A stretch of DNA of 64,000 nucleotides. Source: Kluyveromyces lactis. Its lineage: Eukaryota; Ascomycota; Saccharomycetes; Saccharomycetales; Saccharomycetaceae. Within the stretch, counting starts at the first letter, position 1. Each line of letters starts with the position of its first letter. The stretch covers positions 930,001 through 994,000 of the forward strand of contig NC_006040.1 in assembly GCF_000002515.2 (NCBI RefSeq), written 5' to 3'. The notes beneath the pieces are model-generated. The model was not told the DNA's origin and did no database searches. It saw only the letters and a program-made list of their open reading frames with translations. Positions 1 through 10,599 of this stretch are shown in pieces. The position numbers and the translations under genes are program-made.

Positions 1-172
1 CAAAAGACAATTACATTTCAGAAAGAACCTTAAAAGTACATCAACTTAAGATACAGGCTATTACAGACAACTCTATCTTAAGGGTTATCGGTACGGTTGA
101 AAGAGGAGAACACAATTGTAGGGCATACCTCTGCTATTTGGTTTTTTTTGGCTTTCGTGTTGGTTCTAGACT

Positions 173-2089
173 ATGAACAGTGAGCCGGGATTATGGCTTA
201 GACTCACTCATCCACTGCATTTGTACGATGGTGTTGAGAAGCTAACTATCCCTTTCATGGCCGGAACTATAACACAGTTAACACTTTGTTTCGTTTTGCT
301 AGGTATATGTGCATCAGATCATCTATGTCCCAATGTGGCTTATTTGACAAAGAGTGGGAATACAAGCAAAGGAGTGATAGCATCTATTCTTTTAGCATGG
401 TGTAATTCATCTCCGGATCTCTTCTCCAACTTGATATCCTGGCTTAATTCAGAGTCACCTGCGACTTTGTCCTTGGGAGAAGTTTTAGGATCGTGCGGGA
501 TAATTATATGCATTATCCAAGGGCTGTTGTTCTACTGTATGAAGGAACAATTGGACTTGACCATTGTCCAACGGAATTCGTTGGTGACGGACCTTTTATT
601 TGCATTATTAGCCATGACTTGTGTATTATGGATTGTAGTCGCCAATTCCGTTACTTGGTATGCCTCGTTTATAATGGTTGCCATCTACGTTATGTACGTA
701 GTGTCAAAGATGAAATTGCATGATAGCTTGCAGGGTACTGATGATTCGAACAAAGACAATATCATAGTAGGTAGCGGTCGATTAGAAAATGGGTTCACTA
801 TGGACGGTAGCATACGTCCGTCCTTGCTAGAAACGATGGACTTAAATATAGTCATTCAGATGTTGGAGAATGCGAATAATAATACAGAGACGATATCAAT
901 GAACACCGTTCGGCCGAACACTTTTATAGGTTTGCAGTCTGGCCACAGTAAGAATAATAACAGACCTATTACGGAACCTAATCAACGTTTGGATTTCATT
1001 AGCATTACCGGTCATGAAAGAGCGCCTATTTCTACCGCTCCTTCTCAGAATCCATTCAAGCCGTTCTTCGATGATGTCGAATCCGTCGCAGAGATCCCAG
1101 ATACATCACCAGAACCACCACTGACATACCATGACACCATAACAAATTCCACCTTGAGGATGATGAATAGTATGCTTTATACGCTTTTTCCTAATCTTAA
1201 GAACTGGAGTTTGAAAACTTTACAATCCAAAATAATATCCGTCATATTGTCACCAATGGTAATGATGCTTAGGTTATGTGTTCCACAGTATTCTGAAGAG
1301 ACCCGTTTTAACTTCCTCATTATTTTACTGCAAGCAATCCTAGCACCCACTGTGGGTATGCTTGTCATTGAGTCTTTAATAGACGGTTCGGTATCCTTAT
1401 GGTTTTGGTTCATACCTGGAACCCTTGTGATACTATTCCTAGCTGGATTATTTTACTTGAGGTTCAAGAGACTATTATTTTTTGGAACCTCTTTGTACTC
1501 GGACTCAAATAGCCAGAATGAAAGTAACGAACTTGTCATCAAAGTTTCGAATTCTATTGGTATCATCAACAGCATTCTTTGCATTTCGCTTTTAGCCAAT
1601 GTTCTTATTGAAATAATAGAGCTTTACCAAAAACTAACCGGAATATCTAAATCTTTATTGGGGATCACTCTTTTTGCATGGGGCAATTCGATCAGTGACT
1701 TGATGTCAAATTTGGCGATGTCTCAGTTATATCACAAACTACCGATAGCAGATTCTCAAAAGTCAGCAGTTGCCACCAGATTTCTATCAATATCACTAAG
1801 CGCATGTGTAGGAGGTATGCTACTCAACACGACAATTGGTATTGGACTAAGTTCATTGATTGCAATGATCTTCAGGTTCAGAACAAGCGCTGTCCCAGTC
1901 TCATCATCCATCAACATTCAGTTCCTACTGAGCATATCAATTATCTCTTTCACTATCTTTGCATCAATATTCGCTCTCACTCGACATCTAGACCTTATTC
2001 AACAGAATGTTAAGAAAGTAGGTCTAGCTTTGTGTTCAACATGGCTAGTAGCAACCTTTATAAACATATTTATAGAGGTGTTTCAGTGA
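173..2089 (+). CDS. ECM27: Sodium/calcium exchanger family membrane protein, Ecm27-like
   Basis: A 638-residue polytopic membrane protein of the cation/Ca exchanger superfamily. Two alpha-repeat motifs are visible: one near residues 65-85 containing CNSSPDLFSN, and a second near residues 495-515 containing AWGNSISDLMSNL. They are separated by a long polar loop (about residues 190-330) rich in Asn, Ser and Thr, the usual layout of two membrane bundles joined by a cytosolic loop. The N-terminus (LLGICASDHLCPNVA) resembles S. cerevisiae Ecm27, a protein linked to calcium homeostasis. The next gene is the LIH1 lipase, as in S. cerevisiae (YJR106W-YJR107W), which supports Ecm27 over the related YDL206W. 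In the second repeat Ser replaces the Ser-Pro seen in the first, so transport activity and ion are inferred only. Confidence 0.8.
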   Translation: MNSEPGLWLRLTHPLHLYDGVEKLTIPFMAGTITQLTLCFVLLGICASDHLCPNVAYLTKSGNTSKGVIASILLAWCNSSPDLFSNLISWLNSESPATLSLGEVLGSCGIIICIIQGLLFYCMKEQLDLTIVQRNSLVTDLLFALLAMTCVLWIVVANSVTWYASFIMVAIYVMYVVSKMKLHDSLQGTDDSNKDNIIVGSGRLENGFTMDGSIRPSLLETMDLNIVIQMLENANNNTETISMNTVRPNTFIGLQSGHSKNNNRPITEPNQRLDFISITGHERAPISTAPSQNPFKPFFDDVESVAEIPDTSPEPPLTYHDTITNSTLRMMNSMLYTLFPNLKNWSLKTLQSKIISVILSPMVMMLRLCVPQYSEETRFNFLIILLQAILAPTVGMLVIESLIDGSVSLWFWFIPGTLVILFLAGLFYLRFKRLLFFGTSLYSDSNSQNESNELVIKVSNSIGIINSILCISLLANVLIEIIELYQKLTGISKSLLGITLFAWGNSISDLMSNLAMSQLYHKLPIADSQKSAVATRFLSISLSACVGGMLLNTTIGIGLSSLIAMIFRFRTSAVPVSSSINIQFLLSISIISFTIFASIFALTRHLDLIQQNVKKVGLALCSTWLVATFINIFIEVFQ

Positions 2090-2343
2090 ATGAAAAAAAA
2101 ATAAAGCAAATATACCACTCTGAGCTTAAATGGTTTGCTATAATCAGTAAAGGACCGTCAAAATTGTACTTTACCAGTGTATATGAAGTCTATCTGTCAT
2201 TATGTTCGGAACATAGATATAATTTTCTCGTATCATAGCAAACTCAAATATTGTCGGTATTCTTGAAATTTAGAATCACAACAACAACTTTACAAACATG
2301 ACAAGACATAAAGCAGGCAAGAAGGACAAGCAAACAGCGCCAT

Positions 2344-3474
2344 ATGAGGTTTTTTTATTGGTTTTCTACCGTTTTGGTAACTGCATGCTCCTTGATAGTT
2401 GATGCCGTTGCTGATAACGGTCATGTGGATGCCAGCGTTAGAGTTGAATTGACGAATAATAAAATAGCCGCCGAAGATGATAATAGCAAGTTGGAAGGGG
2501 TTTATATTAGCAAAGATTCATATGAGAAAATGGTCTACTTCAGTAAAATTTGTGCCTTGACATATTGTATTTCAACTGGTAGATTAGAAATGGATAAGAC
2601 ATTTTTTGACGGAGGTTGTCCTGCCGATCTTGATTTCTGTTCCAACGAAGAGCTCAATCCGTCCATCAGACGTACTAGAGTTGAATTAATACTAGAGGCA
2701 GATGAACAGGAATTAGGAACTGGGTATGTGGCAGTTGACCATGAACGTGAAGTCGTTATGTTGGCCTTTAGAGGATCCAGTACTAGACAAGACTGGTTTA
2801 GTGATTTCGAAATATACCCGACACAATATAAACCAATATCTACGAAAGAATATAAGAAATTGGTAGAACGTGGAGAAATTAGCGCATGTCATAATTGTAT
2901 GATACATAAGGGCTTCTATCGTTTCATTGAAACGTTAAGCAAAGATTTCCTTCAACGAGTGGAAAGAATCTTTAAGAGATATCCAGATTATAACTTGGTT
3001 GTTACCGGCCATTCTCTTGGAGCAGCTTTGGCTAGTATCTGTGGAATTGAATTGAAACTTAGAGGGTATAATCCATTAATCTTAACTTATGCTACTCCTA
3101 AGATTTTCAATGAAGAGATGAAGCAGTGGGTGAATGATTTGTTTGACACCAAAGCGATTCATGACGAATGTGTCGAAACTGGGGAAGTCAATATGCTTCA
3201 TGGGTATTTTAGAGTTATTCATTTACAAGATTACATCCCAATGGTTCCCCCAGGATATAAGGCTGCTGGTCTAGAGATTTTTATCACCAAACCTGAATTA
3301 CCACATGAAATTCATGATTTAGAGTACAGAGCGGTGGGTTCTGGAGCCACTTGGAAAAAAGTGCCGATGAATAAGGATTCCAAATATGCTTTAATGAGCG
3401 GTATAGGTCATTGGTTACATATGGATGAACATCGAAAGTATTTCATCTTAATAAATAGTTGCTCTGGATTTTAA
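2344..3474 (+). CDS. LIH1: Secreted class 3 lipase, Lih1-like
   Basis: A 376-residue alpha/beta hydrolase of the fungal class 3 lipase family. The nucleophile elbow GHSLGA places the catalytic serine at residue 224. The conserved FRGSS strand is at 142-146. Candidate Asp and His residues follow in LQDYIPMVPP and in HWLHMDEH near the end. The first 20-23 residues form a basic-start hydrophobic signal peptide (MRFFYWFSTVLVTACSLIV), and several cysteines suggest an extracytoplasmic, disulfide-bonded enzyme. It lies 254 bp downstream of the ECM27-like gene in the same orientation, the same pair as in S. cerevisiae. Substrate is unknown; triglyceride hydrolysis is inferred from family. An earlier ATG at 2298 is out of frame. 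Confidence 0.85.
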   Translation: MRFFYWFSTVLVTACSLIVDAVADNGHVDASVRVELTNNKIAAEDDNSKLEGVYISKDSYEKMVYFSKICALTYCISTGRLEMDKTFFDGGCPADLDFCSNEELNPSIRRTRVELILEADEQELGTGYVAVDHEREVVMLAFRGSSTRQDWFSDFEIYPTQYKPISTKEYKKLVERGEISACHNCMIHKGFYRFIETLSKDFLQRVERIFKRYPDYNLVVTGHSLGAALASICGIELKLRGYNPLILTYATPKIFNEEMKQWVNDLFDTKAIHDECVETGEVNMLHGYFRVIHLQDYIPMVPPGYKAAGLEIFITKPELPHEIHDLEYRAVGSGATWKKVPMNKDSKYALMSGIGHWLHMDEHRKYFILINSCSGF

Positions 3475-4073
3475 AGCGATCTTTCACCGGAATATGCTGA
3501 TAATTTGCTGCTAAATGTGACTTCCGATTAAAGAGGTGAAGGTTAGAACATATCGAAAATATAGATATATATACATTGCATACTTTAAGTCTGAGTAAAA
3601 AAAAAAGCAAGGGCCCAATACTTGACCTTCATTTAATTCTCATAGTCCACTAAACGGTTACTATCGGATCTAACTGAATAGTTTTTATATTTAACTTACA
3701 TAACGGAAAGAGTTGAACCTTTGCGTTATACCGTAAATCAATATACAAGATAAGAGAGATATCTCAATAGGGACTAAAAACATATGTTGGATCCAGTCCA
3801 AAACGATTTTAAATTTGCCTGAAATTTAATAAAAACTTTACATTATTGCAAACTAGGAAAAATCATTCTTGTTATCGACTAAACTTCATGAACAAGGACA
3901 GGCTTCGGTGATAACACGTTACATGATGTTGATATTATTAGTACTGAAATAGATCACATTATCTTACATTTCATTATCCTCATAAAACTGTTCGATAAGT
4001 TGGAAGTTGAAAGTTGAAAGTCATTAGTATAAAATTTGTTATCCTTAGTATTCATGTGCCGCTATCACATTCC
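3475..4073. other. Intergenic, convergent 3' ends
   Basis: The 599 bp between the convergent LIH1 and GPA2 genes are AT-rich with several A runs. No credible coding region, tRNA or repeat was seen. A short imperfect GTTGAAA tandem lies near 3998-4020. Confidence 0.6.
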
Positions 4074-5738
4074 CTACAAAACACCAGAGTCTTTTAAGCT
4101 GTTTTCTAAGATAGTTTCCTTGATTGCAGCAAACACTAGTTTGATATTTGAAGTATCAGTCGCTTGAGTGACGTGAGGATATATGTTGAGATTGGCCCTA
4201 TTCAACTGAACAAATCTCCAAAGAATATATTTGGCAGCTTTATTGATGTCTTTGCCCCCAGTATAATCAGGGAAGTACTTTTCCAAAGGAACGTGACGAA
4301 GCTTTTCAGCGAAAATATCGATCTTATTCAAAAATAGAACCACCGAACTTCTTGCAAACCATCTACTGTTTACCACTGAGTCAAAAAGAATCAAAGATTC
4401 CTCCAATCTATTTTGTGAATTGTCTTCCAGAAGTGTTTGATCGTATTCGGATAAAGAGACACAAAAGATGATCAATGTCACGTTATCAAAGCAATGAATC
4501 CATTTCTTACGTTCTGACCGCTGTCCACCGACATCGAAGAAGTGTAGTTTCAAGTTCTTATCCAAATCTATCATAGTGTCGAAAATACCTGAAGTCTTTT
4601 TCCTTGTTCTGATAACATCAGTGATGGTGGGTATATATTTTGGTTCACTGATTCTGTCCAAGTTCTCGTAAAAGTAACTTGCGCTATCCATCAAATAGAA
4701 AGAAGATCTATGTTCACTCACGAGTAAGTCTTGAGTTGATTGGAGGTTCCATAGTATTTTAAGTGTCTTTGCTAGATCTGCTGGTAAACAAGGAAGTTTT
4801 GTAGGTTGATATTGTTGTGACAAAAGCTCATCTAGATCTGATTCTGATATTTCAGCATCTTCCTCCAACTGAACGTTGAAAGTTCTTCTAGCCTTGGCCA
4901 AATCTTTACCAGTTTCAATGATATTATCAAAGATGAAAGGTTTGTATTCCAGTAGCTCCTCTCTGCTGAAACCGTTTTGATGTAATATTTTCAACTGCTG
5001 CAAAACGGTAGATTTCCCACTTTCACCTGAACCCAATAATAATACTTTTAATGCATTTACTGTCTCAGATCCACCAGGAGATTGACCCCCTGAAGCATTC
5101 ACTGTGCCATTCCGTTTTGCCAGATCAGTATCGAAACCATTTACTCCAGAATCGTTCAAAGCCAACGCCTGGCTGATCCCTGTCATAGTTCCAGAGTGGG
5201 TCTCTGAATTATTCGACTGATCAAATTGGTTAGACAAAGCCTTGTCACTATTAGTACTATTACCATTAACCCCATTTAAAACTCCGGTATTGATATTGTT
5301 GAAATATCTCTTGTTTTCGATATTACTATTATTACTGTCGTGAATGTTTTCGCTGTCATTATTATTATTACCATTTATATTATTACCAATGTTGTTATTA
5401 TTATTGTTATTATTATCATTATTATTACTATTATTATTATTACCGTTATTTTTATTGTTTGCATTATCGTATTCAGCAGTATTACCTACGCCGTTACTTA
5501 CAGTACCGTCTTCCGATACAGTACTGATTTTGGTCTTACCACTACTGCTATTATTAATATTCGAAGCAGCATTTACGATAGAACCTTTAGCCTTTTTATT
5601 CTTCTTGTCCTGCTTCTTGTCACCAGCTCCTTTCCTAACATCATTCCGCCTGTTAGCATCGTTTGCACCGGGACGATTCACTCTGGGACCCCCATCGTGA
5701 GTCGACTCCCGAGAATCCTTTGAGGCACATAAACCCAT
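4074..5738 (-). CDS. GPA2: G-protein alpha subunit Gpa2 (nutrient/cAMP signalling)
   Basis: A 554-residue heterotrimeric-type G-alpha subunit. The nucleotide-binding motifs are all present: GSGESGKS (residues 236-243), DVGGQRSERKKW (G3), NKID (G4) and TQATDT (G5). The N-terminus MGLCAS carries Gly2 for myristoylation and Cys4 for palmitoylation, as in S. cerevisiae Gpa2. The catalytic half is very close to yeast Gpa2, including the C-terminal KDSGVL receptor-contact tail. Gpa2 couples a glucose receptor (Gpr1 in S. cerevisiae) to adenylate cyclase at the plasma membrane. The region before the P-loop is unusually long (about 230 residues) and includes an Asn-rich tract at about 92-128 written by AAT/AAC repeats, probably polymorphic in length. 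A cAMP phosphodiesterase gene, PDE1, lies elsewhere in this window. Confidence 0.95.
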   Translation of the reverse strand: MGLCASKDSRESTHDGGPRVNRPGANDANRRNDVRKGAGDKKQDKKNKKAKGSIVNAASNINNSSSGKTKISTVSEDGTVSNGVGNTAEYDNANNKNNGNNNNSNNNDNNNNNNNNIGNNINGNNNNDSENIHDSNNSNIENKRYFNNINTGVLNGVNGNSTNSDKALSNQFDQSNNSETHSGTMTGISQALALNDSGVNGFDTDLAKRNGTVNASGGQSPGGSETVNALKVLLLGSGESGKSTVLQQLKILHQNGFSREELLEYKPFIFDNIIETGKDLAKARRTFNVQLEEDAEISESDLDELLSQQYQPTKLPCLPADLAKTLKILWNLQSTQDLLVSEHRSSFYLMDSASYFYENLDRISEPKYIPTITDVIRTRKKTSGIFDTMIDLDKNLKLHFFDVGGQRSERKKWIHCFDNVTLIIFCVSLSEYDQTLLEDNSQNRLEESLILFDSVVNSRWFARSSVVLFLNKIDIFAEKLRHVPLEKYFPDYTGGKDINKAAKYILWRFVQLNRANLNIYPHVTQATDTSNIKLVFAAIKETILENSLKDSGVL

Positions 5739-6862
5739 ATCGTCAGCTAACCTTTTTCTTTTCCCAGCACGCTATGCAAATATGGTCGCTCAGCTTTCCT
5801 AAATTGGTTGGAAACTTAGTGATTTCTTAGACGTTCTATTTCAGAATATACCAACACCTGTTCTTAGAATTTTCCCTGTCCTTTTCCTTTCGTAAAGTTC
5901 TTTCAAATCAAACGTTATATGATTTTTCAATAATGTTAACCTGCTCAAAGAAACGAAAAAAATGGTGAAAACTGGTTTCTACGCTGGTTTGTGAAGGATA
6001 CGCTGTGGTTAAAATGATGTGATATGCAATCGGTAGACCACTTTGTTGTCGGCTGTCAGACAGAAGTTGGTCGGTATTATATAGGGAGTATTTGAAATAT
6101 AAGAAAGGGGAACTAGGAATTACTAAGATCCTTATTATTACGAGTTGTTTCAGCTGGAACTGTGCTCCCTTAAATACCATGCTCGTTATGTGGGTAGTTT
6201 GAACATGCAAAAAATTGCAAAATATTAATACCTCAGCTATCCATTCCAACTGATGGATTTTCCAAGTGGTTTTCCCTTCTCGTAGAAACTGAATATACAC
6301 TCTTTACAATTGGGACTGACAAGCCTTTCGAAGAGATGTCAGTTTCTACATGGTGATTAGAAACTCGAGTGGAAAAACTTCTGGAGACACCCAGCATGAT
6401 CACTGGAGAACAACATTTATGTAAAGAATAAACCTGTAGCCTCGGCTGAATGTACTGTATAGGAGAGAAGACCATTGGAATAGCTCCGTTTGTGTTACTA
6501 TTAAGAGTAGCTGTAATTGACACATTGAGACAGGAACACTCGTTACCCGAATATTATAAATACATTTGTCACGTGATTTTGCTGGCATCTTCCACAGTAT
6601 TCTCTCATAGACTTGTGTAAAATGAAGATGAGTAAGGCAGAGATCATCACTGGCTATGATATGGATGGCGGGACGTATTTGTCATATCGCTTATATATAT
6701 AAAGAGCACCTGGCAAGGCCGATAATATACACAGGTTGTTTGCCACTTGGGATGAGTTTCTCACTTTGATATCGATTTGTGTTATTTGTGTTTTATAGAA
6801 CTCCAGGTCCGGGACCAAGACTGATCAAGGGCTAAAAGAAGAAATAATACAGTTGATAAACA
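5739..6862. other. Divergent promoter region GPA2/CUZ1
   Basis: 1,124 bp between divergent start codons. A TATA-like ATATATATAAAG stretch lies near 6690-6702, about 165 bp before CUZ1, and a TCACGTGA E-box (Cbf1/Pho4-type) near 6569. The open frames on the minus strand here overlap one another, lack recognisable domains and look like chance. Confidence 0.55.
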
Positions 6863-7675
6863 ATGACTAAAGAAGTTGGTATGCTAGATGTCGGCACACA
6901 CTGTTCGTTTTGTCGACAGACTGATTTCCTACCGTTCCATTGTTCTGCTTGCAACGGTGATTTTTGTGCCAACCATAGATTGAAGGAAGATCATCACTGT
7001 GAATCACTGAAGATAGGTAAGAATAGCCGCAGCAGTGTCACAGTTAGTATTCCTGCTGCTGCTGCTGCTGCTGTCACTCCGAAGAAGGACAATGGTGGTA
7101 GCTTCTTTCAATCTTTGTTACCTGCCAGAGCACCAGATCGGATAAAGACCATGATGCAAGAGGATAACTCGAAACCACCGGTAGATAACCTAAAATCGAA
7201 GCTTTTCAACAGTAAAACCTCCAGTTCTCGTGTAGCTATCGATAAACTACGGCATTTTTTCGCCAAGAACGGTAAATTATTCGAGAGTAAGAAATCTACT
7301 ACCAAATTTTCTTCTGCCAATAAGCTAATACAAGTCACTAAGATGAAGCGCACTGCAAAGGGAGATGATTCTATCCCTGTCGCAAATAGAATATACGCAT
7401 GGTGTTACGTGGTGGCGGACTCTTCGGATAAGAAACCCATCGCGAATGAAGTGTTCATAAATAAGATGTGGCCAATTGGAAGAGCTTTGGATTCCTTGGC
7501 ATCTGTGCTAAACGTGAAAAATTCAAACATCGACCATTCGATATCAACAGATGAGAAGTTATTTTTGTACAAAGGTGATGCTTCTACTCAGCATCTATTA
7601 CCCTCGAGTGCGCGAGTCAATGCCACCATCCAGGAAGGTGATACTTTATATTTGGTAAGAGGGTTAGGTCGATGA
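6863..7675 (+). CDS. CUZ1: AN1-type zinc-finger protein Cuz1 (Cdc48/proteasome-associated)
   Basis: A 270-residue protein with an N-terminal AN1 zinc finger. Metal ligands Cys14, Cys17, Cys27, Cys30, Cys35, His38, His44 and Cys46 fit the family pattern, and the stretch DFLPFHCSAC is typical of Cuz1. The C-terminal third (about residues 170-270) ends in an LYLVRGLGR-like strand, consistent with the ubiquitin-like domain of this family. In S. cerevisiae Cuz1 (YNL155W, 274 residues) binds Cdc48 and the proteasome and protects against arsenite. An alanine run at about residues 65-71 is written mainly by a GCT repeat. RAG8/YCK2 lies just beyond the reductase pair, as CUZ1-YCK2 do in S. cerevisiae, which supports the name. 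Confidence 0.9.
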   Translation: MTKEVGMLDVGTHCSFCRQTDFLPFHCSACNGDFCANHRLKEDHHCESLKIGKNSRSSVTVSIPAAAAAAVTPKKDNGGSFFQSLLPARAPDRIKTMMQEDNSKPPVDNLKSKLFNSKTSSSRVAIDKLRHFFAKNGKLFESKKSTTKFSSANKLIQVTKMKRTAKGDDSIPVANRIYAWCYVVADSSDKKPIANEVFINKMWPIGRALDSLASVLNVKNSNIDHSISTDEKLFLYKGDASTQHLLPSSARVNATIQEGDTLYLVRGLGR

Positions 7676-8540
7676 TTGCAACGCCGCGTAATGGAATCTG
7701 AAGGATAAAATAGCACATTCTTTTGGTCTTTACTTATAGCATAGTTCATGTAGTTTCGTAATTACGTCTTACAGTCAAACACAATGACACTTGTCACGTG
7801 ACAGATTAAGTTGTCGAAACATTACTGCATCAAGCTACAGACATGGTACCAGCCGAGTGCGTTTCGCCCAAGCTACAAATCCGGGTAATAGCAACTGCGG
7901 CAAATATGGACGGTTCTTACATTTGGAAATACCCTGCGGCCGCAGTGATTTCTCACAAAGAACGTAAGTATTAATCTGCCAAAGAGTGGCCCGGTCAAGG
8001 TGACTAAACCAAGATAATTTGGTGGCTGGGGATTTTAAGGTAGGCTCTCAATCGACTTTGTACGCTCGAGCATTGTTTCTAGTTGCTTCTGTGCATTATA
8101 CTGACATCTCAAGAAGACAATTAATACTCGCCGTAATTACACTAGGACTCGTTATGTGACAAATACAATTTCCGAAGTGGTTACCGAGGAAAAAAGCAAA
8201 CGAAGTGACAACTAAAACTAAATTAAGGGTGCCAACTTCGGTACATCTCAACATTTCAGTATTGCATGATGCTCTGAAATTACAAGGCGATGCCTAATTG
8301 GCATTACTGCTGACAATTACATGTGGATTACGTACTTTGCCAAAGACGACAATTATCCGGTGACATGTTGTTTAGGAACATTTAAGTTTGTATAAAAGAG
8401 AAGGGCCTGAGAAAAGAGTTTCTTGTCTTTCTAATTGAGTTCCAGGCTAGATTGCAATAACAGTGCAAATATCATTGAGAACAAATTATTTATCTCACAG
8501 CAACGCAATTAAGAATAGAACTGAAATACAAATAAAAAAA
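7676..8540. promoter_or_regulatory. Promoter region of first GRE2-like gene
   Basis: 865 bp upstream of the first reductase. It holds a GTCACGTGAC palindrome near 7794-7803, a Reb1-type CCGGGTAA at 7881-7888, a TGACTAA (Yap1-type half-match) at 8001-8007 and a TATA box TATAAAA at 8391-8397, 144 bp before the ATG. The block from about 8374 is homologous to the promoter of the second copy. Factor assignments are by consensus only. Confidence 0.5.
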
Positions 8541-9620
8541 ATGTCTGCAAAGGTTTTATTGACAGGTGCTTCAGGTTTTATTGCGCTGCATGTTTTAGAT
8601 CAGCTGCTAGCTGCTGGTTATGAAGTCGTTGGTACAGTTCGTTCTGAAGAAAAAGCTGAGCCAATTAAGAAGGAATTGGCTAAGGAACACCCAAATGGTA
8701 AGTACCAATTCGAAGTCGTTGTTGATATCGCAGCTCCAAACGCTTTCGATGCTGTTTTCCAAAAGCACACTGACTTGAAATACGTCCTGCACACTGCTTC
8801 TCCATTCTCGTTTGGTTTGACAAAGAGCAACGAAGAAAACTACTTGATTCCGGCCACTCACGGTACCAAGTCTGTCCTTGAGTCTATTCAAAAATACGGT
8901 AAGAACGTCGAACATGTAATTGTTACATCTTCCTATGCAGCTATCATGCGCTTAGATCATGCCGGTGACCCAAATTTCATTCATGATGAAACTTCTTGGA
9001 ATCCTATCACCTGGGAAGAAGCTCGTGAAAACTCCGTTACTGCATACATTGCTTCTAAGAAATATGCCGAAAAGTTGGCCTGGGATTTTGTAAAGGACAA
9101 CAATTCTACATTCAATTTGACTACAGTGAACCCTCCATACGTTTTCGGTCCACAAAAATTCACTTTCGGTTTGGCTAAGTCTTCCTTGAATACCTCTGCT
9201 GATATCGTTAATCAAGCCTTGAAGACAACTCCAGAATATGAAGGCCCATTTAACCAGCCAGCTGGTCTTGCTTGTGATGTCCGTGATGTCGCCAAGTTAC
9301 ATGTCTTGCCATTGGGTAAGAAAGAATTCAATGGTCAAAGACTATTCCCGGTCAGTGACACTGGATATGGAATTGAGGAATACGAAAAAGGTAAGTTCAA
9401 CTTCGAAAAGATCCTACGTATTTTGAACGAAAAGTTGCCTGAATTGAAGGGTAAGATTTCTCCAGGCGGCATCAAGGATAATGAAGCTGAATTAGCGAAA
9501 TTGGACTACTACAGAAACAAGACTACAACAGATTTGACTAAGCTAACGTTCTACAAGTTTGAAGATACTGTCTATGATGCCACAAAGCAAATCTTAGATT
9601 ACGAAGCCTCTCAAAAGTAA
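8541..9620 (+). CDS. GRE2-type NADPH-dependent carbonyl/methylglyoxal reductase, copy 1
   Basis: A 359-residue extended short-chain dehydrogenase/reductase. The cofactor motif TGASGFIA is at residues 8-15, with the arginine of TVRS (residue 34) typical of NADPH users. The catalytic pair is Tyr169 and Lys173 in YIASK. Family members such as S. cerevisiae Gre2 (342 residues) reduce methylglyoxal, 3-methylbutanal and various ketones in the cytosol. The frame stays open 26 codons upstream but only from a GTG, so the ATG at 8541 (MSAKVLLTG) is chosen; it matches the start of copy 2. The gene forms a tandem pair with 10600-11679 and is inserted between CUZ1 and RAG8, which are adjacent in S. cerevisiae. 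The substrate of this paralogue cannot be told from sequence. Confidence 0.88.
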   Translation: MSAKVLLTGASGFIALHVLDQLLAAGYEVVGTVRSEEKAEPIKKELAKEHPNGKYQFEVVVDIAAPNAFDAVFQKHTDLKYVLHTASPFSFGLTKSNEENYLIPATHGTKSVLESIQKYGKNVEHVIVTSSYAAIMRLDHAGDPNFIHDETSWNPITWEEARENSVTAYIASKKYAEKLAWDFVKDNNSTFNLTTVNPPYVFGPQKFTFGLAKSSLNTSADIVNQALKTTPEYEGPFNQPAGLACDVRDVAKLHVLPLGKKEFNGQRLFPVSDTGYGIEEYEKGKFNFEKILRILNEKLPELKGKISPGGIKDNEAELAKLDYYRNKTTTDLTKLTFYKFEDTVYDATKQILDYEASQK

Positions 9621-10599
9621 ATATAAGGCTTCCAATGATTTATCATGCCAACTGGCTTTCCCATAAACTTAGACTATAGTTCGCACATAAACTTTATGTA
9701 GGTTTTTTAAGACTCTTAACGACCAATCATTCAATTCTTTGTATTTTAAGCCTAGTGTTGTCTTGCGTTAAATTCTTGGATACGTCTATCTTGACGCTGG
9801 CATGCCGTGTCAGCCTTCTCTTCGAGCTATACATTATACCAGCCTGTAATTGATTATATTAGCCGCAATTCCTCGAATATAATCCGGGTAACAAAGAACA
9901 AATACCAATAAGGGAAACGATTTCCAGATTAGGTAACTCGATGATCATGATCATGCTGCTTCTCTAGACATCGCGCTGTTCCTAATCGGTGAGACACAGT
10001 CTGTGATCGTGGAATCGGAAGAAGAAGTTGGATGCATTACTAGATAGTATCTCAATTGGGTAAATCCAAGCACTGTTTTCACGTATGTCTTTCAGTATCT
10101 TCAACTATTGCATCTCGGTTAAAATCTAGACGATTAATTGGTGTCTACCGTGATTACTGTCATGTGCTCGAGGCCATTATGACAAATGTACTTTTGTAGA
10201 TATTATCGTTGTAAAAAGCGGACGGAGAGTAACGGGTTCCTGCACCTCATCACTTAAGTATCTCAGAGTGCTTGGACATCGCTATGTAATGTCTTGCTGC
10301 TTTTACTGCTTGTAAATACATTTAGATTACGTTCTTTATCAGGAAAGTCGAGATTAAGGAAGACAAGGTCGTGCAAAAGAAATGAAGAAAGATCTTTATT
10401 CTTAGGAAGAAGTCAGTGATAGTCTTTGAGGAACATTTGAATTTGGATATAAAAAAAAAGGGTTCCAGAGAGAACTTTCCTTTCTTACAGTTTAGCTCCT
10501 AATTGGTCTCTATATGGGATATTAAGTTTACGGTAATACTAAGAGCTAGGTATCTATCCCAGTGACTACTCAATTGATAACATAATTGAAATAAGAAAG
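9621..10599. promoter_or_regulatory. Spacer and promoter of second GRE2-like gene
   Basis: 979 bp. It holds the 3' flank of copy 1, a Reb1-type CCGGGTAA at 9884-9891, a perfect 14-bp palindrome ATGATCATGATCAT at 9941-9954, and a TATA box at 10448-10454, 152 bp before the second ATG. The last part, from about 10429, resembles the promoter of copy 1. No extra gene was seen. Confidence 0.5.

Noticed and set aside
5340-5723. Two overlapping plus-strand frames of 118-127 codons opposite GPA2
   Set aside because: They are hydrophobic translations of the antisense of the Asn-codon repeats and lie inside a clear G-alpha gene.
8463-8540. Longer start for the first GRE2-like reductase
   Set aside because: It begins with GTG, has no counterpart in copy 2, and the ATG at 8541 matches both copies.
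9941-9954. 14-bp palindrome ATGATCATGATCAT between the reductase genes as a regulatory site
   Set aside because: It is a simple overlapping TGATCA repeat, occurs once, and has no counterpart in the promoter of copy 1.
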